64,000 bases of DNA from Phoenix dactylifera (taxonomy: Eukaryota > Streptophyta > Magnoliopsida > Arecales > Arecaceae). Both the position numbers and the translations under genes were made by a program. Location of the stretch: the NCBI RefSeq assembly GCF_009389715.1, contig NC_052397.1, positions 14,952,129-15,016,128 on the forward strand, written 5' to 3'. Shown piece by piece: positions 12,101 through 23,740 of the stretch. The number at the start of each line of letters is the position of its first letter. Within the stretch, counting starts at the first letter, position 1. The notes under the pieces were generated by a model that was not told where the DNA came from, searched no databases, and saw only the letters and a program-made list of their open reading frames with translations.

Positions 12101-12606
12101 AGCATACAAGTACGTTATCACTCTATCTTGATAGCAACTTTTTCAATTAATAGTCATCTAATCTCTCTTCAATCTTTTTACTTCTAATCATTTCTTTTGT
12201 CTTGCAACTCCTTAATTAACCATATAGACAATCCAACCATGTCTAATTTAGATGCATGTATGAGAAGAGGTTCCTGCTTTTTTGCGCACCCTAAATCATT
12301 GACAACATATGTGCTACGCTTGTAATGAAGCTGTTCATGAAAATTTTTTTGTTTTGAATATATATTTTAGTCATTAAAGGCATCTACCCTTTGCTAACTA
12401 AGTGTTTCTTTTTTCTTTTTGTACAAGACTAAGTGAAATTATGTGAACCTCCTCTCCAACAGCAGTTTGATGAGGTTAACATTGAGCATCTAAAAGATGC
12501 TTTTCTTTTTTTGATAAGAATCACAAAATTACCTCCCATCAATGAGATTTCATCCAGATGATCAAAAAATTGTTTGGCTGGGGGAACACGAACAACATAC
12601 ATTTTC
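9191..12606. other. Intergenic DNA, partly duplicated flank, partly repeat-derived
   Basis: Bases to about 10160 are the right copy of the duplicated UGT flank. About 10440-10900 is extremely AT-rich with repeated AAATATAAATAT and ATATTTATATTTATA motifs, probably an old AT-rich repeat. About 11340-11720 contains many GGCTTG/AAGCC/TTGGCTC motifs typical of a dispersed plant repeat. No gene could be supported. Confidence 0.45.
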
Positions 12607-13038
12607 AGATTTTTTGCATTAATACCCTCCTAAATATCGAATTTTGTATGAATATCCTTCCAAAATTGATATTTGCATGAATACCCTCGTAAATACTTAT
12701 TTTGCTATTTTGCCTTTTTTTATCCTTATTTTTACATATGTACCTATGCCATTAGAAAATTAACGGTTTTAAATTAAAATGACTAAAATACCGTTAATGA
12801 GTCGATGCGCAAAAAATTTATAAGGTGATTGCGATATAGATAAAATAGTAATTTCAAAATTTTATTTTATTTTTAATTAAAATTAATATGGTTTTTATTA
12901 ACGGTATTATAAAACCATTATATTAGAGATATTTGTGCAAAACAGTATTTTATGAGAGTACAGAAATAAATATAAATTTTTTTAAAAAATTCATATAAAT
13001 TTAAATTTTTAGAAAGGTATTTATGCAAAAAAAAACTC
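12607..13038. mobile_element. Mutator-like (MULE) MITE, copy A
   Basis: A non-coding 432-bp element with long terminal inverted repeats. The left arm contains TTGCATTAATACCCTCCTAA and CCAAAATTGATATTTGCATG; the right arm is its diverged inverted complement, ending TATGCAAAAAAAAACTC. Flanking 9-mers TACATTTTC (left) and TATATTTTG (right) match at 7 of 9 positions, consistent with an aged 9-bp target duplication. It is a sister of the copy at 17244-17684 in the same orientation. It ends about 110 bp before the first Site II motif of the RPS15a promoter. Confidence 0.8.
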
Positions 13039-13145
13039 TATATTTTGTTATAATCTGAAGCTCCTTCAGCTTTTCAGAAGGTAATAGGCTGGAATTTACC
13101 TGATGCATCCACATGGTCCGCCCACTTAGTCGGTCCGGGCAAGCT

Positions 13146-13200
13146 TGGGCTTAAATCGAACTCAAGCTCCAATAACCGTGATCTGGGCCACGACGGCCCA
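13146..13200 (+). promoter_or_regulatory. Site II promoter elements of RPS15a
   Basis: Three TGGGCY Site II motifs: TGGGCT at 13146-13151, TGGGCC at 13184-13189 and inverted GGCCCA at 13195-13200. A telo-box-like GCTAGGGTTTTAGG lies downstream at about 13356-13369, inside or near the leader. Site II plus telo-box is the known signature of plant ribosomal protein and translation genes, bound by TCP-type and other factors. No TATA box is obvious. Confidence 0.65.
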
Positions 13201-13324
13201 CGAGTAGCCCTAGAGCACGGTGACAAGGAGCTGCTCCTTGCACCGTATCCACCACTGGATTATAATCCAAGGGTTGAAAACAATGGCACTCCTCCCTTAA
13301 GACCCCATCGGCGCCCCGTCTTTT

Positions 13325-13410
13325 CCTCTCCCGCTCTCGTTCTATTCCTTTCCGGGCTAGGGTTTTAGGTTTCCAGCCGCTCTCTCTTCGCGGCGCTCCG
13401 CTTCCCAAAG
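13325..13410 (+). other. RPS15A: RPS15a non-coding first exon (5'UTR) and start of 4.5-kb intron
   Basis: A pyrimidine-rich leader (TTTTCCTCTCCCGCTCTCG) and the telo-box lead to CTTCCCAAAG|GTGAGA, a strong donor at 13411. The most plausible partner acceptor is TTTTTGCAG at 17877, just before the ATG-bearing exon, giving an intron of 4,467 bp. The transcription start is approximate. Inference rests on the promoter motifs and the lack of any nearer promoter. Confidence 0.55.
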
Positions 13411-15169
13411 GTGAGATACCTAATCTCGACTTTCTCCTAAATCTCGAGCTCCGATGATCTATTTTTTGCGCGATTCTCTTACAAGTTTGAAATTTTGATG
13501 GATTTCTCGTTATATGCGGTTCGTATTACCCATCTCGATATTATAACCCCGTCATCATATTTTTCTCCGTTCAATCTGATTCCTATCTGCCTCGTAGGTT
13601 TTCCGGTAACAATGTTGGACTACTTTTTAATTATATCTCTTGATTCTTTTTTGGGCCATATACATGTTAAGTTTATGAACTTGATGTATTTATTCTGGAT
13701 TCAAGATTCATCATCAGTTATACAATTATGTCATGATTAATTTTGTCGGCATTTGTTACATCAGAACAATGAGGTGATTACTCAGTGGTGATTATGCAAC
13801 TATTACCATATTTCCTTATGTTGCAAATTGATGTTTCTCAGCAACTGGTGGTTGTTTAATGATGCCTCCTTCGGGGTGGGGTTTTTTCATACTGATTTTT
13901 CTTATCTTTTAACCTCTCGGGTCTCCTCCTTTGATTTTTCATATTGATGTCTTTGATATTTATGTATATTTTCGTCTTGCAGTAAAACGTTTATGTTCTT
14001 AAGTCTGTATATCAATCGGATTTGTTCCCCTTTTTTCGAATTTATTCAGACATTATGTAGAAAAGTTTTAAAAACTGGTTGACCAGTTATCTAAAATGTG
14101 TGACATGGGAGATTATGGGGATTGATAAAGGCATTTTCAACAGTTATAAGACAGGCAGCTGGAGTGTTAATGCTCATCTAAATTGTCTTGTGATTGTGAA
14201 CTTGTTTTTCAAGCATGACAACCGTGCCAACAGTGTTTCATGTTTCAAAAAGTGAACCCGTAATCCATTCACATTTACTATACATTAGTCTTCTATTGTG
14301 GTAGGGTATTCTCATTTACAGTCATACTTTTAAATAGAAAGTATTCAAGGTTGGATTGTAGACAAGATTTGTATAGATGATACATCTATTTTCCGGGAGA
14401 ATTTTTTTTGTTTAATGTGCTTTATTTGGATTCAATTAGGGCAAGGCTGCAAATAAATCTCCCAAATATTGGCATCACGGATAAGATTCAACCTGACCCA
14501 TTTGAGTGATTGTTTTCCCTCCTATCAAAACTGTCAGCAAATCTTATTTGACATTGGTTTGTGACCCTCTATCATTTGAACCACCAACTGACCTGATCCT
14601 CGATAGGTAATAACTTGAATAGGTTAGTATGAAAGCTGATCTAACCAATCTTGATAGGAGCTGGTTTAACATAGCTCAGATAGACTGTAAGAGTTAATTC
14701 TCATGGATCTATGATTACTTTGTTATTTTTGCTTAGGTTTGCAAATATTGTGATTTTAAGGAGCTCTAGCAGTTTCTGGATGACAATTTGGTTTATACAT
14801 AATGTTAGTTGGACGAAAAATTCTTTAGAATCAAGGCTGTCATGGGGCTTTAGTTTTTATCATAAGCATATAATTGATGAGTATCAGTCATCTGAGTTTA
14901 TTTTGTTAAAAATGATCTGAAGTGACATGCATGTGCACACAGACACACTTTTAAAATTAAGTGCACATATATGTGTGCTTGAATGCATCCATTCTTCCAT
15001 ATATATTATGGCATGGTTGCTGATCATTAAATAAATATTTCACCATTTAGTTAGCCACGTTGGCAGAACATGCACAATTAAGTTGCTTATGCCTTGGGAT
15101 ATTAAAAAGTTGCTTATGCACACTTTTCCCCATATGCATGCATTCATGCTAAAAAGTTGTTCCAATGGT
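13411..15169. other. RPS15a 5'UTR intron, first part
   Basis: AT-rich intronic DNA with no supported gene. Small open frames such as 13495-13740 and 14711-14920 have no recognisable protein and look like chance. Confidence 0.5.
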
Positions 15170-15790
15170 CGGCGGAACTGTTCGAACCGTCCGGTTCGGA
15201 GCATCCTGAGCCGTACTGACGGCGGACCGGGATGGTTTCAGCAACGAAAACAAGGCCGGGGATGGAGGGAGAGGAGAAGAAAAAGGAGAAAAAGAGAGAG
15301 AGAGAGCGGGCGAGGTAGGGAGAGGGAGAGGGAGAGGAAGAAAAAGAGAGGAAGGTGGAGGCCGGCCGGGGAGCCGCTACGCAAAGGAGGCGGAGGCCAT
15401 GGAGTTGCGGAAGTGGGGCTTCGCCTTCGGTCCCCTGTTTCGTTCGAAATAGGGTCCCAGAGGGGGCCCTTTTATTTTGCAATTTTTAAGTAAAAGTCGC
15501 AAAAGTAAAGGAGCCCCTTATGGGCCCCTATTTCAAACGAAACAAGGGACCGAAGGTGGAGCCGGCCTCCACCTCCTCCATGCGACGGCTCTCCGGCCTC
15601 CATCTCCTTTGCACAACGGCTCTTCGGCTCTCCACCGGCATCTCTTGGCTTCCCCTTTCTCTCTCTCCTTTCCTCTCTTTTGTTCTCTCTCTAATCTCTT
15701 CTACTGTGTCGGTACAGGCCTGGCATGGCACCAATCCGTGCTAGCGAGCAACCGTTCTGGTACCAGCATAGCAGGCACTGGTTGTTCCCA
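15170..15790. repeat. GC-rich dispersed repeat, copy 2, arranged as a long palindrome
   Basis: Two arms of about 230 bp face each other around a short spacer near 15478-15500. The left arm (about 15240-15475) includes TTCGGTCCCCTGTTTCG and AAATAGGGTCCCAGAGGG. The right arm (about 15503-15735) carries the inverse: TGGGCCCCTATTTC, AAACGAAACAAGGGACCG, GGCTCTCCGGCCTCC. The outer flanks carry GAACCGTCCGGTTCGG on the left and TCGGTACAGGC, TGGCATGGCACC and TGGTACCAGC on the right. AAATAGGGTC also links it to the copy at 54 kb. It lies in the RPS15a 5' intron. Long frames across it are low-complexity translations. Confidence 0.7.
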
Positions 15791-17243
15791 TATATATGGA
15801 CTATTTTCAAGTCTAGATAAATACCAGTGGTTTGTGTCTTGTATATTATATGGGTTTAGGTATGTTTCCGGTTGTGGGTACATATGTTGGGTTAGGATCC
15901 ATCATATCCTGAATCTTAGGATGCGCGAATTTGACCAAAAAAAGGATCTAGAGTTGGAACAAGTATATGGGGCCTCGATCAAAAAAGGATTTGAAGTTGG
16001 ATATGGCTATGTTGACACGTTATCTCAATCATATCTTGTTTTAGTCCATGATGTGTATAATTTATAATTTTTTGTTGTAGCATACATAATTATGTGTATT
16101 TTATGGATTTTTTTGCATTACAAGGTCAGGGACTAAAATGTAAATTTGCATTAAAACAAAGGACTGACAGTAAATATTTGTGTTAACAAGATCTAAACGG
16201 TAAATAGCATGTTAAATTGTGCTTAAATGTATTTTTTTTGATTTAAGTGGATGGCATCACAGCCATTCACCTTATTTCCTTTCTTCAATAGGACGTGGAC
16301 CTCATGTGCCATCAGCCTGCTAATAAAGTGCCCTATTCTTATGCCCTTTCCCTTTATCATCTCTCTCAATATCTCATCCCCCCCCTCCCCCCCCGGGCGA
16401 TTTCCTCTTCATCGAGCAGAACCATCGATGGCCGTTCTTCTCCGTTCACGGGCTAATCTGCTGTTAGATTTAAGGGACCTGTCTTTGAGAGTATTTGCAA
16501 TGAGTTGAAGTCGTCCTATACCCATACCTAGTTCATTGTGTTGACATGGGTATGCTGGGAATAAGCGGTGAGTCCAGGTATCATAGTGCAGTTGCATGGG
16601 GCTTAAATGGCATAACCAATTACATAGGTTTCCTGTGCACTAAATGGCCTTGTAGGTATCTTGACAAGCCTCTCATTTGCCAAGTGGTACATCAGTTGGT
16701 TTTTGGTGCCAAATCAGCAGGCTGACATTGAATGAGAACTAATTGCAAGTCATTTGCAGAACCTCGATTAATCAGACATGTATATGCAAAAGATTGCATG
16801 CATTGGTTCTAGTCTCACTGGATTATAATACTTGTCTTGGTGGTTAAGTTAGCAGTGGCTGTCATGCCTAGGTCTGAAAAACAGGCCATACATAATCAGC
16901 TTAATTTATCTTTATGTTTCTTACCCTCCTGTTTTTTGAGTGGAATGTTAATTTAATTATACAAGAACTGCTTGTTTTTGTTTCTTGATCAGTGCTCTCT
17001 GTCTCTGTCTGTCTCTCTCTCGACCCCCCCCTCTCTCTTTCTCTCTCAAACACACTGACACACTCCGTCACACGCATTGTGTTAATTGGTGTTTTGTTCA
17101 CAGTTTATTTATCTATTTGTTACGTTAATACGGGAGTTAGTTTGATAGGCGTTCTACAATGTGGCAGAGCAATAGTCAATTTCTCCTTCCCTTACGTATG
17201 TATGCAATGTAAGAACAAGTTGAATGAGCCAAGTTTTATTATT
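15791..17243. other. RPS15a 5'UTR intron, middle part
   Basis: Intronic DNA without a supported gene. It holds a poly-C run near 16380, a CT-rich microsatellite at about 16993-17045, and a short ATG-starting frame (MAVLLRSRANLL, from 16429) that stops after about 26 codons and has no recognisable family. Confidence 0.45.
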
Positions 17244-17684
17244 GGGTTTTTTGCATGAATATCTTCCTAAATATCTGATTTTGCATGAATACCCTTCCAA
17301 AATTGATATTTGCATGTATACCCTCGTAAAACACTTGTTTTGCCATTCTACCCTTTTTTTTTGTTTTTGCATATGTACCCATGCTATCTAACGACGTTAA
17401 AAAATTAACGGTTTCAAATTAAAATAACTAAAATATCCTTAATGGGTAGACATGCAATTAGATCGTGATAGAGAAAAAAGACAAGGACAATAGCGTAATT
17501 TTAAATTTTATTTTATTTTTAATAAATATAAATATGATTTTTCTTAACACCGTTAGAACAACCGTTATATTACGGGCATTTGTATAATAATAGAGTTTTA
17601 CGAGGGTATACATACAAATATCAATTTTGAAAGGGTATTCATGCAAAATCAGATATTTAGAAGGGTATCGATGCAAAAAAACTC
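17244..17684. mobile_element. Mutator-like (MULE) MITE, copy B, with perfect 9-bp target duplication
   Basis: A 441-bp element flanked by a perfect 9-bp direct repeat TTTATTATT (17235-17243 and 17685-17693). The terminal inverted repeats are about 95 bp: the left starts GGGTTTTTTGCATGAATA and contains CCAAAATTGATATTTGCATG; the right ends GGGTATCGATGCAAAAAAAC with TCAATTTTGAAAGGGTATTC inside. Long inverted repeats with a 9-bp duplication are the hallmark of Mutator-like elements. No transposase. It sits in the RPS15a 5' intron, 193 bp before the acceptor, in the same orientation as copy A, and looks younger because its target duplication is intact. Confidence 0.88.
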
Positions 17685-17750
17685 TTTATTATTTTACTAG
17701 TTATTTGGTGGTTATGGTAATAATTTCACCGCCTTTTCATTTCTTGCTGA

Positions 17751-18579
<829 letters not shown>

Positions 18580-19512
18580 ATTTGGCTTTCTCTAGACAAA
18601 AAGGATCGACTTTAGCAATCCTGATTATTCCTATAAGGAATTTTGGAAACTATGCAGCAGTTGTTTGTGCTTTTGGTTTTCTGAGGTTTAATTTTGATAT
18701 TGAATGTAGTAGGAGTTCGAAGACGCACTCTTGATTGTCATGTTCAACTTTTTGTTCATCTAAATGCTGCTTTCTGCTGCTTTTAGTTCTTTCTGGGGAG
18801 ATGCTGTACACTGGGGCTATTAAGTTTTTTTTTTTTTTAAAGGAAATAACTTTGACTGCGCAAATTTGATTATGGGTTTCAATCATGTCTATTGAACTTG
18901 CTAATTAGAAAAGATTTGTTCAGCTTTTAACTCTAATCTAGGTTTGCGTTATAGAAGTTCATAATTCTGTTGAAATGAGGCTCTAAAATCATTTATTTGA
19001 TATTGTTATCTTGCCTCGTGTTTTCCCAAGAATTTGATTTTATATTCCTGGCTTGGCGGTAGACTGACAGAAAAATGGTTGCATGCCTTCCTAACTTCAT
19101 AAGATATTCCTTTTTTTCTCTGAAGCTAAAGCTATTTGGCTCTTTCTTAATCATTTCTACAGTAAAATTGGGAATCATTTTTAAAAAATGCAAATTGTAA
19201 ACAAACTTGCACAATCTGCAGAACATGTCAGACTGTAAGTTCGGTGCATGGTATCTACTTGAGCATAATACACCTTTCAAGAGAGCACATTATATATGTA
19301 AACAAATCATCTGTTTTCAGATTATTGCATGCAGTGTTTATTTATTTAATGATTTTCTAAACCTGATGCTATCTGGTCGCAGGATCATCATTTTTCTTTG
19401 TTGCTACGTGAGATCTGGCTTGCGTCATATGTCGACAGTCTCTGTTATATCTGTACTATCAAGTGTGCTTTTGTTCCCAAAGTTCTAGCTAAGTTTCACT
19501 ATCCTGTGACAG
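18580..19512. other. RPS15a 3'UTR and intergenic DNA
   Basis: The first 200-250 bp after the stop are probably the RPS15a 3'UTR. A poly-T run lies near 18827. The rest is AT-rich; I see no earlier exons belonging to the FMP32-like exon that follows. Confidence 0.45.
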
Positions 19513-19631
19513 GTATGAGATCCCAGTCACAGTTGGAGGCGGCAAAATATGACTTTATAAAATACTGCATAGGTACTGTTGTCTCAATATCTGCTGTTGG
19601 TCTCGCCATTGTCTTAGCCTCGGCAAAATAA
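19513..19631 (+). pseudogene. Orphan C-terminal exon resembling FMP32/DUF1640 (CCDC90 family)
   Basis: After an acceptor-like CTGTGACAG the frame reads MRSQSQLEAAKYDFIKYC, IGTVVSISAVGLAIVLASAK, then TAA. Plant FMP32/DUF1640 proteins, mitochondrial inner-membrane coiled-coil proteins related to MCUR1, end with a very similar LEAAKYDVIKYCIGTLVSISAVGLA-type segment (a single membrane span); this is from memory. The coiled-coil part that should precede it was not found between RPS15a and this exon, so this is most likely a stray duplicated exon or the remains of a retroposed or fragmented gene. The last residues differ from the usual ending. It could be the final exon of a gene with a very long intron, but RPS15a intervenes. 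Confidence 0.45.
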
Positions 19632-20554
19632 ACAAGAAAGGTTGCTCTTTGGTTTTGTAAGATTACGATTGCCGAAAGGTTGTTCCTAGAAATTTCTCAA
19701 TATTCTTACAAGCTGTGCCTTGAAGCAGCAGTTCATTTAATTTAGTTTCTATTAGTCATTCAATGCGGTTATCATATCGCATAATTACTTTAGGTTTGGG
19801 TCTTGCAAATGTTTGTACACTTTTATTTTGAGGGAATAGTTCGTAGGATGGACCATGATCTCACGCAGACAGGGCTAGCCTGGCGGTTGCACTAGATTCT
19901 AATCGGTGGTGATCCCACCATTGCTCTGAAAATAAAAGAAAAATGAAAAAAATAAAAGCAACCTTGGTAGGGTTCGGGCTCTTCTTGCCTCTTGAGGAGA
20001 AGAAATTCTGAATCTGATGCTGCCTATGGCAAAAACTGATCAAATTGAAGGTGTTAGTAGGATGGGCGGATTATTGGGTATTAGCTCACTCTCTCGAAGG
20101 TATGCTCAAAGTGAGAGTGCTATAACATAACTAGTTTTTAGCCTGAGCCATGCATGTGAAAAGCTTATTTAAGTAAATTTTTATTAGTATTTTTTGGAAC
20201 TATAGAAAATCTGGACTTCTTTGTTCTTGGAACTCCTGTATTCATCACTGTATAACATAACCATTTCACCCAATATTTACCTTTTCCATTACATGAGACC
20301 TTTGAACAAATGACAGATATAGAAGATATTCTCTTTTTTTGAGGAGCATGGTGGAACATATTCCCGATCTTGGTGGTAGAACAAGGTTTGGATCATTGTA
20401 TTACCCTCGTCTGGATGAGCGGAGGAATCGTTTTCAGTTTGTTTTGGTGTAAGTGGTGCAATTGGTGTAGGAACATTTTTTTGTATGCCTTTCTGCGTCT
20501 GGCCTTTATATGGAGGGCTAAAAAGTGAAGTTTTTTATATTATTCAACAACCAT

Positions 20555-20556
<2 letters not shown>
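19632..20556. other. Intergenic DNA
   Basis: AT-rich DNA, no gene supported. Confidence 0.45.

Positions 20557-20586
<30 letters not shown>
20557..20586. repeat. (AT)n microsatellite
   Basis: About 14 perfect AT dinucleotides, directly followed by the minisatellite at 20600-20785. Confidence 0.9.
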
Positions 20587-20590
<4 letters not shown>

Positions 20591-20599
20591 AAGATCTAT

Positions 20600-20785
20600 T
20601 AAATCTCACATAATATCCATCAAGAATGAAAAATACATATTGTACCGAATCAAATTCCACATAATATGACAGAATCAAATTCCACACAATTTTCAATGAT
20701 AGAATCAAATTCCACACAATATGCATCAAGAATGAAAAATACATATCGTGGATCAAATCAAATTCCACACAACTTTCAATGTACT
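20600..20785. repeat. Minisatellite with nested AATCAAATTCCACA units
   Basis: The block CATCAAGAATGAAAAATACA occurs at about 20618 and again about 107 bp later (20725). Between and around them AATCAAATTCCACA(C/T)AA occurs four times, some followed by TTTCAATG. This is a short higher-order tandem array. Open frames across it are repeat translations. Confidence 0.75.
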
Positions 20786-20869
20786 TTCCATCACCAGGTT
20801 GAGACAGGTTGTTTGTTGTGTGTACGTTGGGGTGGGGTGGCGTTGGGATTCGGAGATGTGTTTTAGACT

Positions 20870-22029
20870 TTATCTTGGCTGAACAATGACAAGAGTTGAA
20901 GTTAGGCCACAAAAGCTAAGCCCTAAGAGAGGCAACATGTCTTCCATTCAGAGAAAGCCCATGAAAAGGACTCCGTCATAAAAAGGCTATTCTCAAAAGC
21001 TTTCATGCAGAAAATAACACAATTATATATCAAAGAAAAATAAAGGACATCTCCCCATGGATGCATGTTTATACTATATATAGAAGGGACCTCAAACTCT
21101 AGACCTTAGATAATTCCATAGCCACCTTAGCAAAGAGATGGTGAGCTGCCAAAGTTACTAAGTTGCCCTGCATGGCCGCAGCGATTGCCGCCTCACCGCC
21201 GGCCGCCACCTCGCCGGCTGTTATTGCTGCCGCTCAGGCCATTGCTGGGTGAGTCCGAGAAGGGACTCCAAATCCAAGAGGAGAGGAAGAGGGCGTCCTT
21301 TTGTAAAGGGAGAAGGTCTTTAATAGATGTTGTAGTATGGAGAAATGGAGACCTGGTGGCGAGTGGGGGGGCCTTGTCTAGGCTCATATGGAGGGGGATC
21401 TTCTCAGCATATGCTTCGAGCACATCTCTTTCACCTCTTTGCTTTTCGTTTTCCTTTCAAAAACCCGTTCTCCTTCTCTTTGCTACGTACATGTGGCAAT
21501 GGTCCTTTTGTTTTTTTATTACTTTTCAGGAGCTTTCTATTGGATGGTTGGGTTTAGGTTTGATCAGGAAAAAGGTTCAAATGGGAGGAAATATCATGCA
21601 TAATGTTCATTTGCTGGATGAATTGATGAAGCGTTTGCGCCGTTTCCTTTTTCTTTTTTCTTTAAGAAAAATTTTGTAATTGGGTATCAAGTAAACTGAA
21701 TTTTGAACAAGCTAAAAACTTTTGTCAAGTATTTTTGCAGCTATCATCATGGATTGGATTAATGTATGGATCTAAATACAGTGAATTATGCTAAGAGGAC
21801 TTGTTTATGTTGATCTCGTCATCAGGATAAGTTTGATACTAGGCATACTCTATAGTTTCATAAATTATTTATGGTATATCGGATGTCCTAAGCTGACTTG
21901 CCATGTTGTTTTGATTCTTAACTCATTCAGTTTATCTTGTGCCATTAGGGAATCCAGTTTGGAATTATTATTTGTGGGCAGATTTGAGCCATATAATCGG
22001 TTTAGCCCTGCCCGATACCCTAAGACAGC
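20870..22029. other. Intergenic, with an unassigned GC-rich segment
   Basis: About 21170-21420 is GC-rich and contains runs encoding Ala/Pro/Arg, with an open frame of 164 codons (21185-21679). I do not recognise the product. The frame mixes a GC-rich start with an AT-rich, Phe/Ser/Leu-rich end and shows no domain, so I do not call it a gene. It could be a gene-end fragment carried by a transposon. Confidence 0.35.
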
Positions 22030-22670
22030 CAACTCCTAAAATCCAGATGAACCTACTGATGTTTGATCTCGGGTTTCTATTACAACCATCGGAGAGATCT
22101 TACAAATAAGGTAGTTTAGGATAGTTGGATTCCTTAGTCCTGTATAAGTACTCAAGATCTTTCGAATGAATAATCAATGTAGAATTAAATACATGTCTGT
22201 AAGGATTCTTACATACCTTTTCCATTAAAACCCTGACGACCTCATCAGGGTAAGAGTCCAAATCCATCCAAATGAACTAAATCTAATCACAAGCATCACA
22301 CCCGTGGTCAGCCCCAAATAGCCCAGCTACAGTGTTCTCTAGTCCACATACACTATAGACCGGGTCCGCTCTGACGTAATTTACAATAATCTAAGATCTC
22401 ATCTAAAAAAGCTAGCCGAAAGGTATTTTTTGAATTTCTTAATTCTATTTGAGTACCTAAGATCTTTTTGGTGAATAACCAAGATAAAACTAAACACATG
22501 CCCGTGTGCGTCCTCATAGTCATGCCGATCTTAAGCACTATGGCATCTTCCTAATCCCCTCAATAAATATTCACTTGCCTTGAGGCATCATACTCTCACA
22601 GGGATTCTGGCGTAGCCTTCCTCCATCAAAGCATCTGAGACCCGTGCAGGGCGCCATTGATGAATCAATG
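22030..22670 (-). mobile_element. LTR-type retroelement fossil fragment, unclassified
   Basis: Read on the minus strand it contains ATGGCGCCCTGCACGGG (22643-22660), which resembles the primer-binding region of plant gypsy-type elements, and then GAGGTCGTCAGGGTTTTAATG. A related sequence lies in opposite orientation at about 24235-24500. Within the fragment two stretches (about 22085-22215 and 22380-22520) resemble each other, sharing AAGATCT.(A/T)TC and AATAA(T/C)CAA motifs. No coding domain is visible. It is an old, incomplete copy. Confidence 0.45.
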
Positions 22671-23302
22671 CTAGAATTATCTAGGATCAGGGTCCATCTC
22701 AACTATTGGTGACACCACTTAACCACATTGAATAATGGGCAACCAATGCGTAGACTGACAAGAAGCACCACCTAAAGGACCCATCTGGATGTCGTCATAT
22801 TGATGCCATCGTAGGCCATCGAACCATCATTTTGGTAAAATGCAAGGTACACAAGGATGCCACTGTCCCCAAGTCTCAACAAGCTCCATAATATGATACA
22901 GGTTCTCAGTTGGTTTAACCAGGCCGGTATTAGAGAGAAAAAAAAAAAAAAAAAACAAGCATCACATTAATTCAGGCCCCAACTTGGGCCACAGACATGC
23001 AAATTTTTCATTGTAACATCGTTAATGTTGTTGAAATAGCAATTACATTCACTCATCTGACGAAGAGAACAGGAAAAAAAATCTTGACTTGCTATGAATT
23101 AATGAGAGAGTTCATTAGAATAGTCCAGGCCATGCTCTTAGACTGCATCATTGGTCATATAAACTCCATGAATGCAGCTTCCTGACTCTCCAACTCCCAG
23201 AGAGTCTTACCTCACTTACGCCTGCATTTGCCACCCATTTACTCACTTACGTAAGCCACATAACAAATACTCCTATTACATCAATTACATGCATTGTGCT
23301 GA
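22671..23302. other. Intergenic, repeat-derived, with poly-A run
   Basis: Contains a GAGAGA(A)n run at about 22934-22955. No target duplication was found around it. No gene supported. Confidence 0.4.
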
Positions 23303-23740
23303 GGTCGAAAAGTGACAGTATTTCTTCTTAGAGGTATTGTCCGCTTTGGGCGCATCGTGTACTATGGCTTTGTCCCACAAAAGGATCTCTGAAGAAAAAG
23401 GAGTCACCCCCCATTTAAGGCACAACCCTCTTCGTCACTCAAGCAGTATGGGACTAAATTCCGAGATTCGCTCCCCCCCAACGTAGCCTCTCCTAACGGA
23501 GAGGGCTGTGATTCTACCTTACGGTTTTATAGGATCGAGGAGGTTTTCCACAGACGGCACTAGCTGTTGAGGCCAAAAAGTGATTGTGTTTTCTCTTAGA
23601 GATATTGTCCGTTTTGGGCGCGTCGTGTGCTACCCTCACGGCTTTGTCCCACAAAAGGGCCCTCTGAAAAGAAAGGAGTCACCCTCCCTTCCCATTTAAG
23701 GCACAGCTCTCTTCATCACTCAAGCAGTACAGGATTTATC
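23303..23740 (-). mobile_element. TRIM-like miniature LTR element (fossil)
   Basis: Two direct repeats of about 150-170 bp (about 23303-23455 and 23565-23732) share TGAGG(T/C)C.AAAAGTGA, TATTGTCCG(C/T)TTTGGGCGC, GGCTTTGTCCCACAAAAGG and CACTCAAGCAGTA. Between them lies only about 110 bp. Next to the right repeat, the minus strand reads TAGTGCCGTCTGTGGAA, matching the TGGCGCCGTCTGTGGGAA primer-binding type of plant gypsy-like elements two bases from the repeat end. LTRs, a primer-binding site and no coding domain fit a terminal-repeat retrotransposon in miniature. The repeats have diverged clearly, so it is not recent. Confidence 0.65.

Noticed and set aside
15083-16067. Open frames of 112-196 codons around 15.1-16.1 kb as genes
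   Set aside because: They translate the palindromic GC-rich repeat (Arg/Glu/Gly and Ser/Pro/Leu low complexity) and overlap on both strands without any domain.
16251-16508. Short protein MAVLLRSRANLL... as an alternative RPS15a first coding exon
   Set aside because: It stops after about 26 codons, has no donor that continues into the S15a frame, and S15a starts properly at 17889.
21185-21679. 164-codon frame as a small gene
   Set aside because: No recognisable domain, abrupt composition change from GC-rich to AT-rich, and competing frames of similar length on both strands.
22934-22955. Poly-A run as the tail of a LINE or SINE insertion
   Set aside because: No flanking target duplication could be found and the run is preceded by simple GA sequence.
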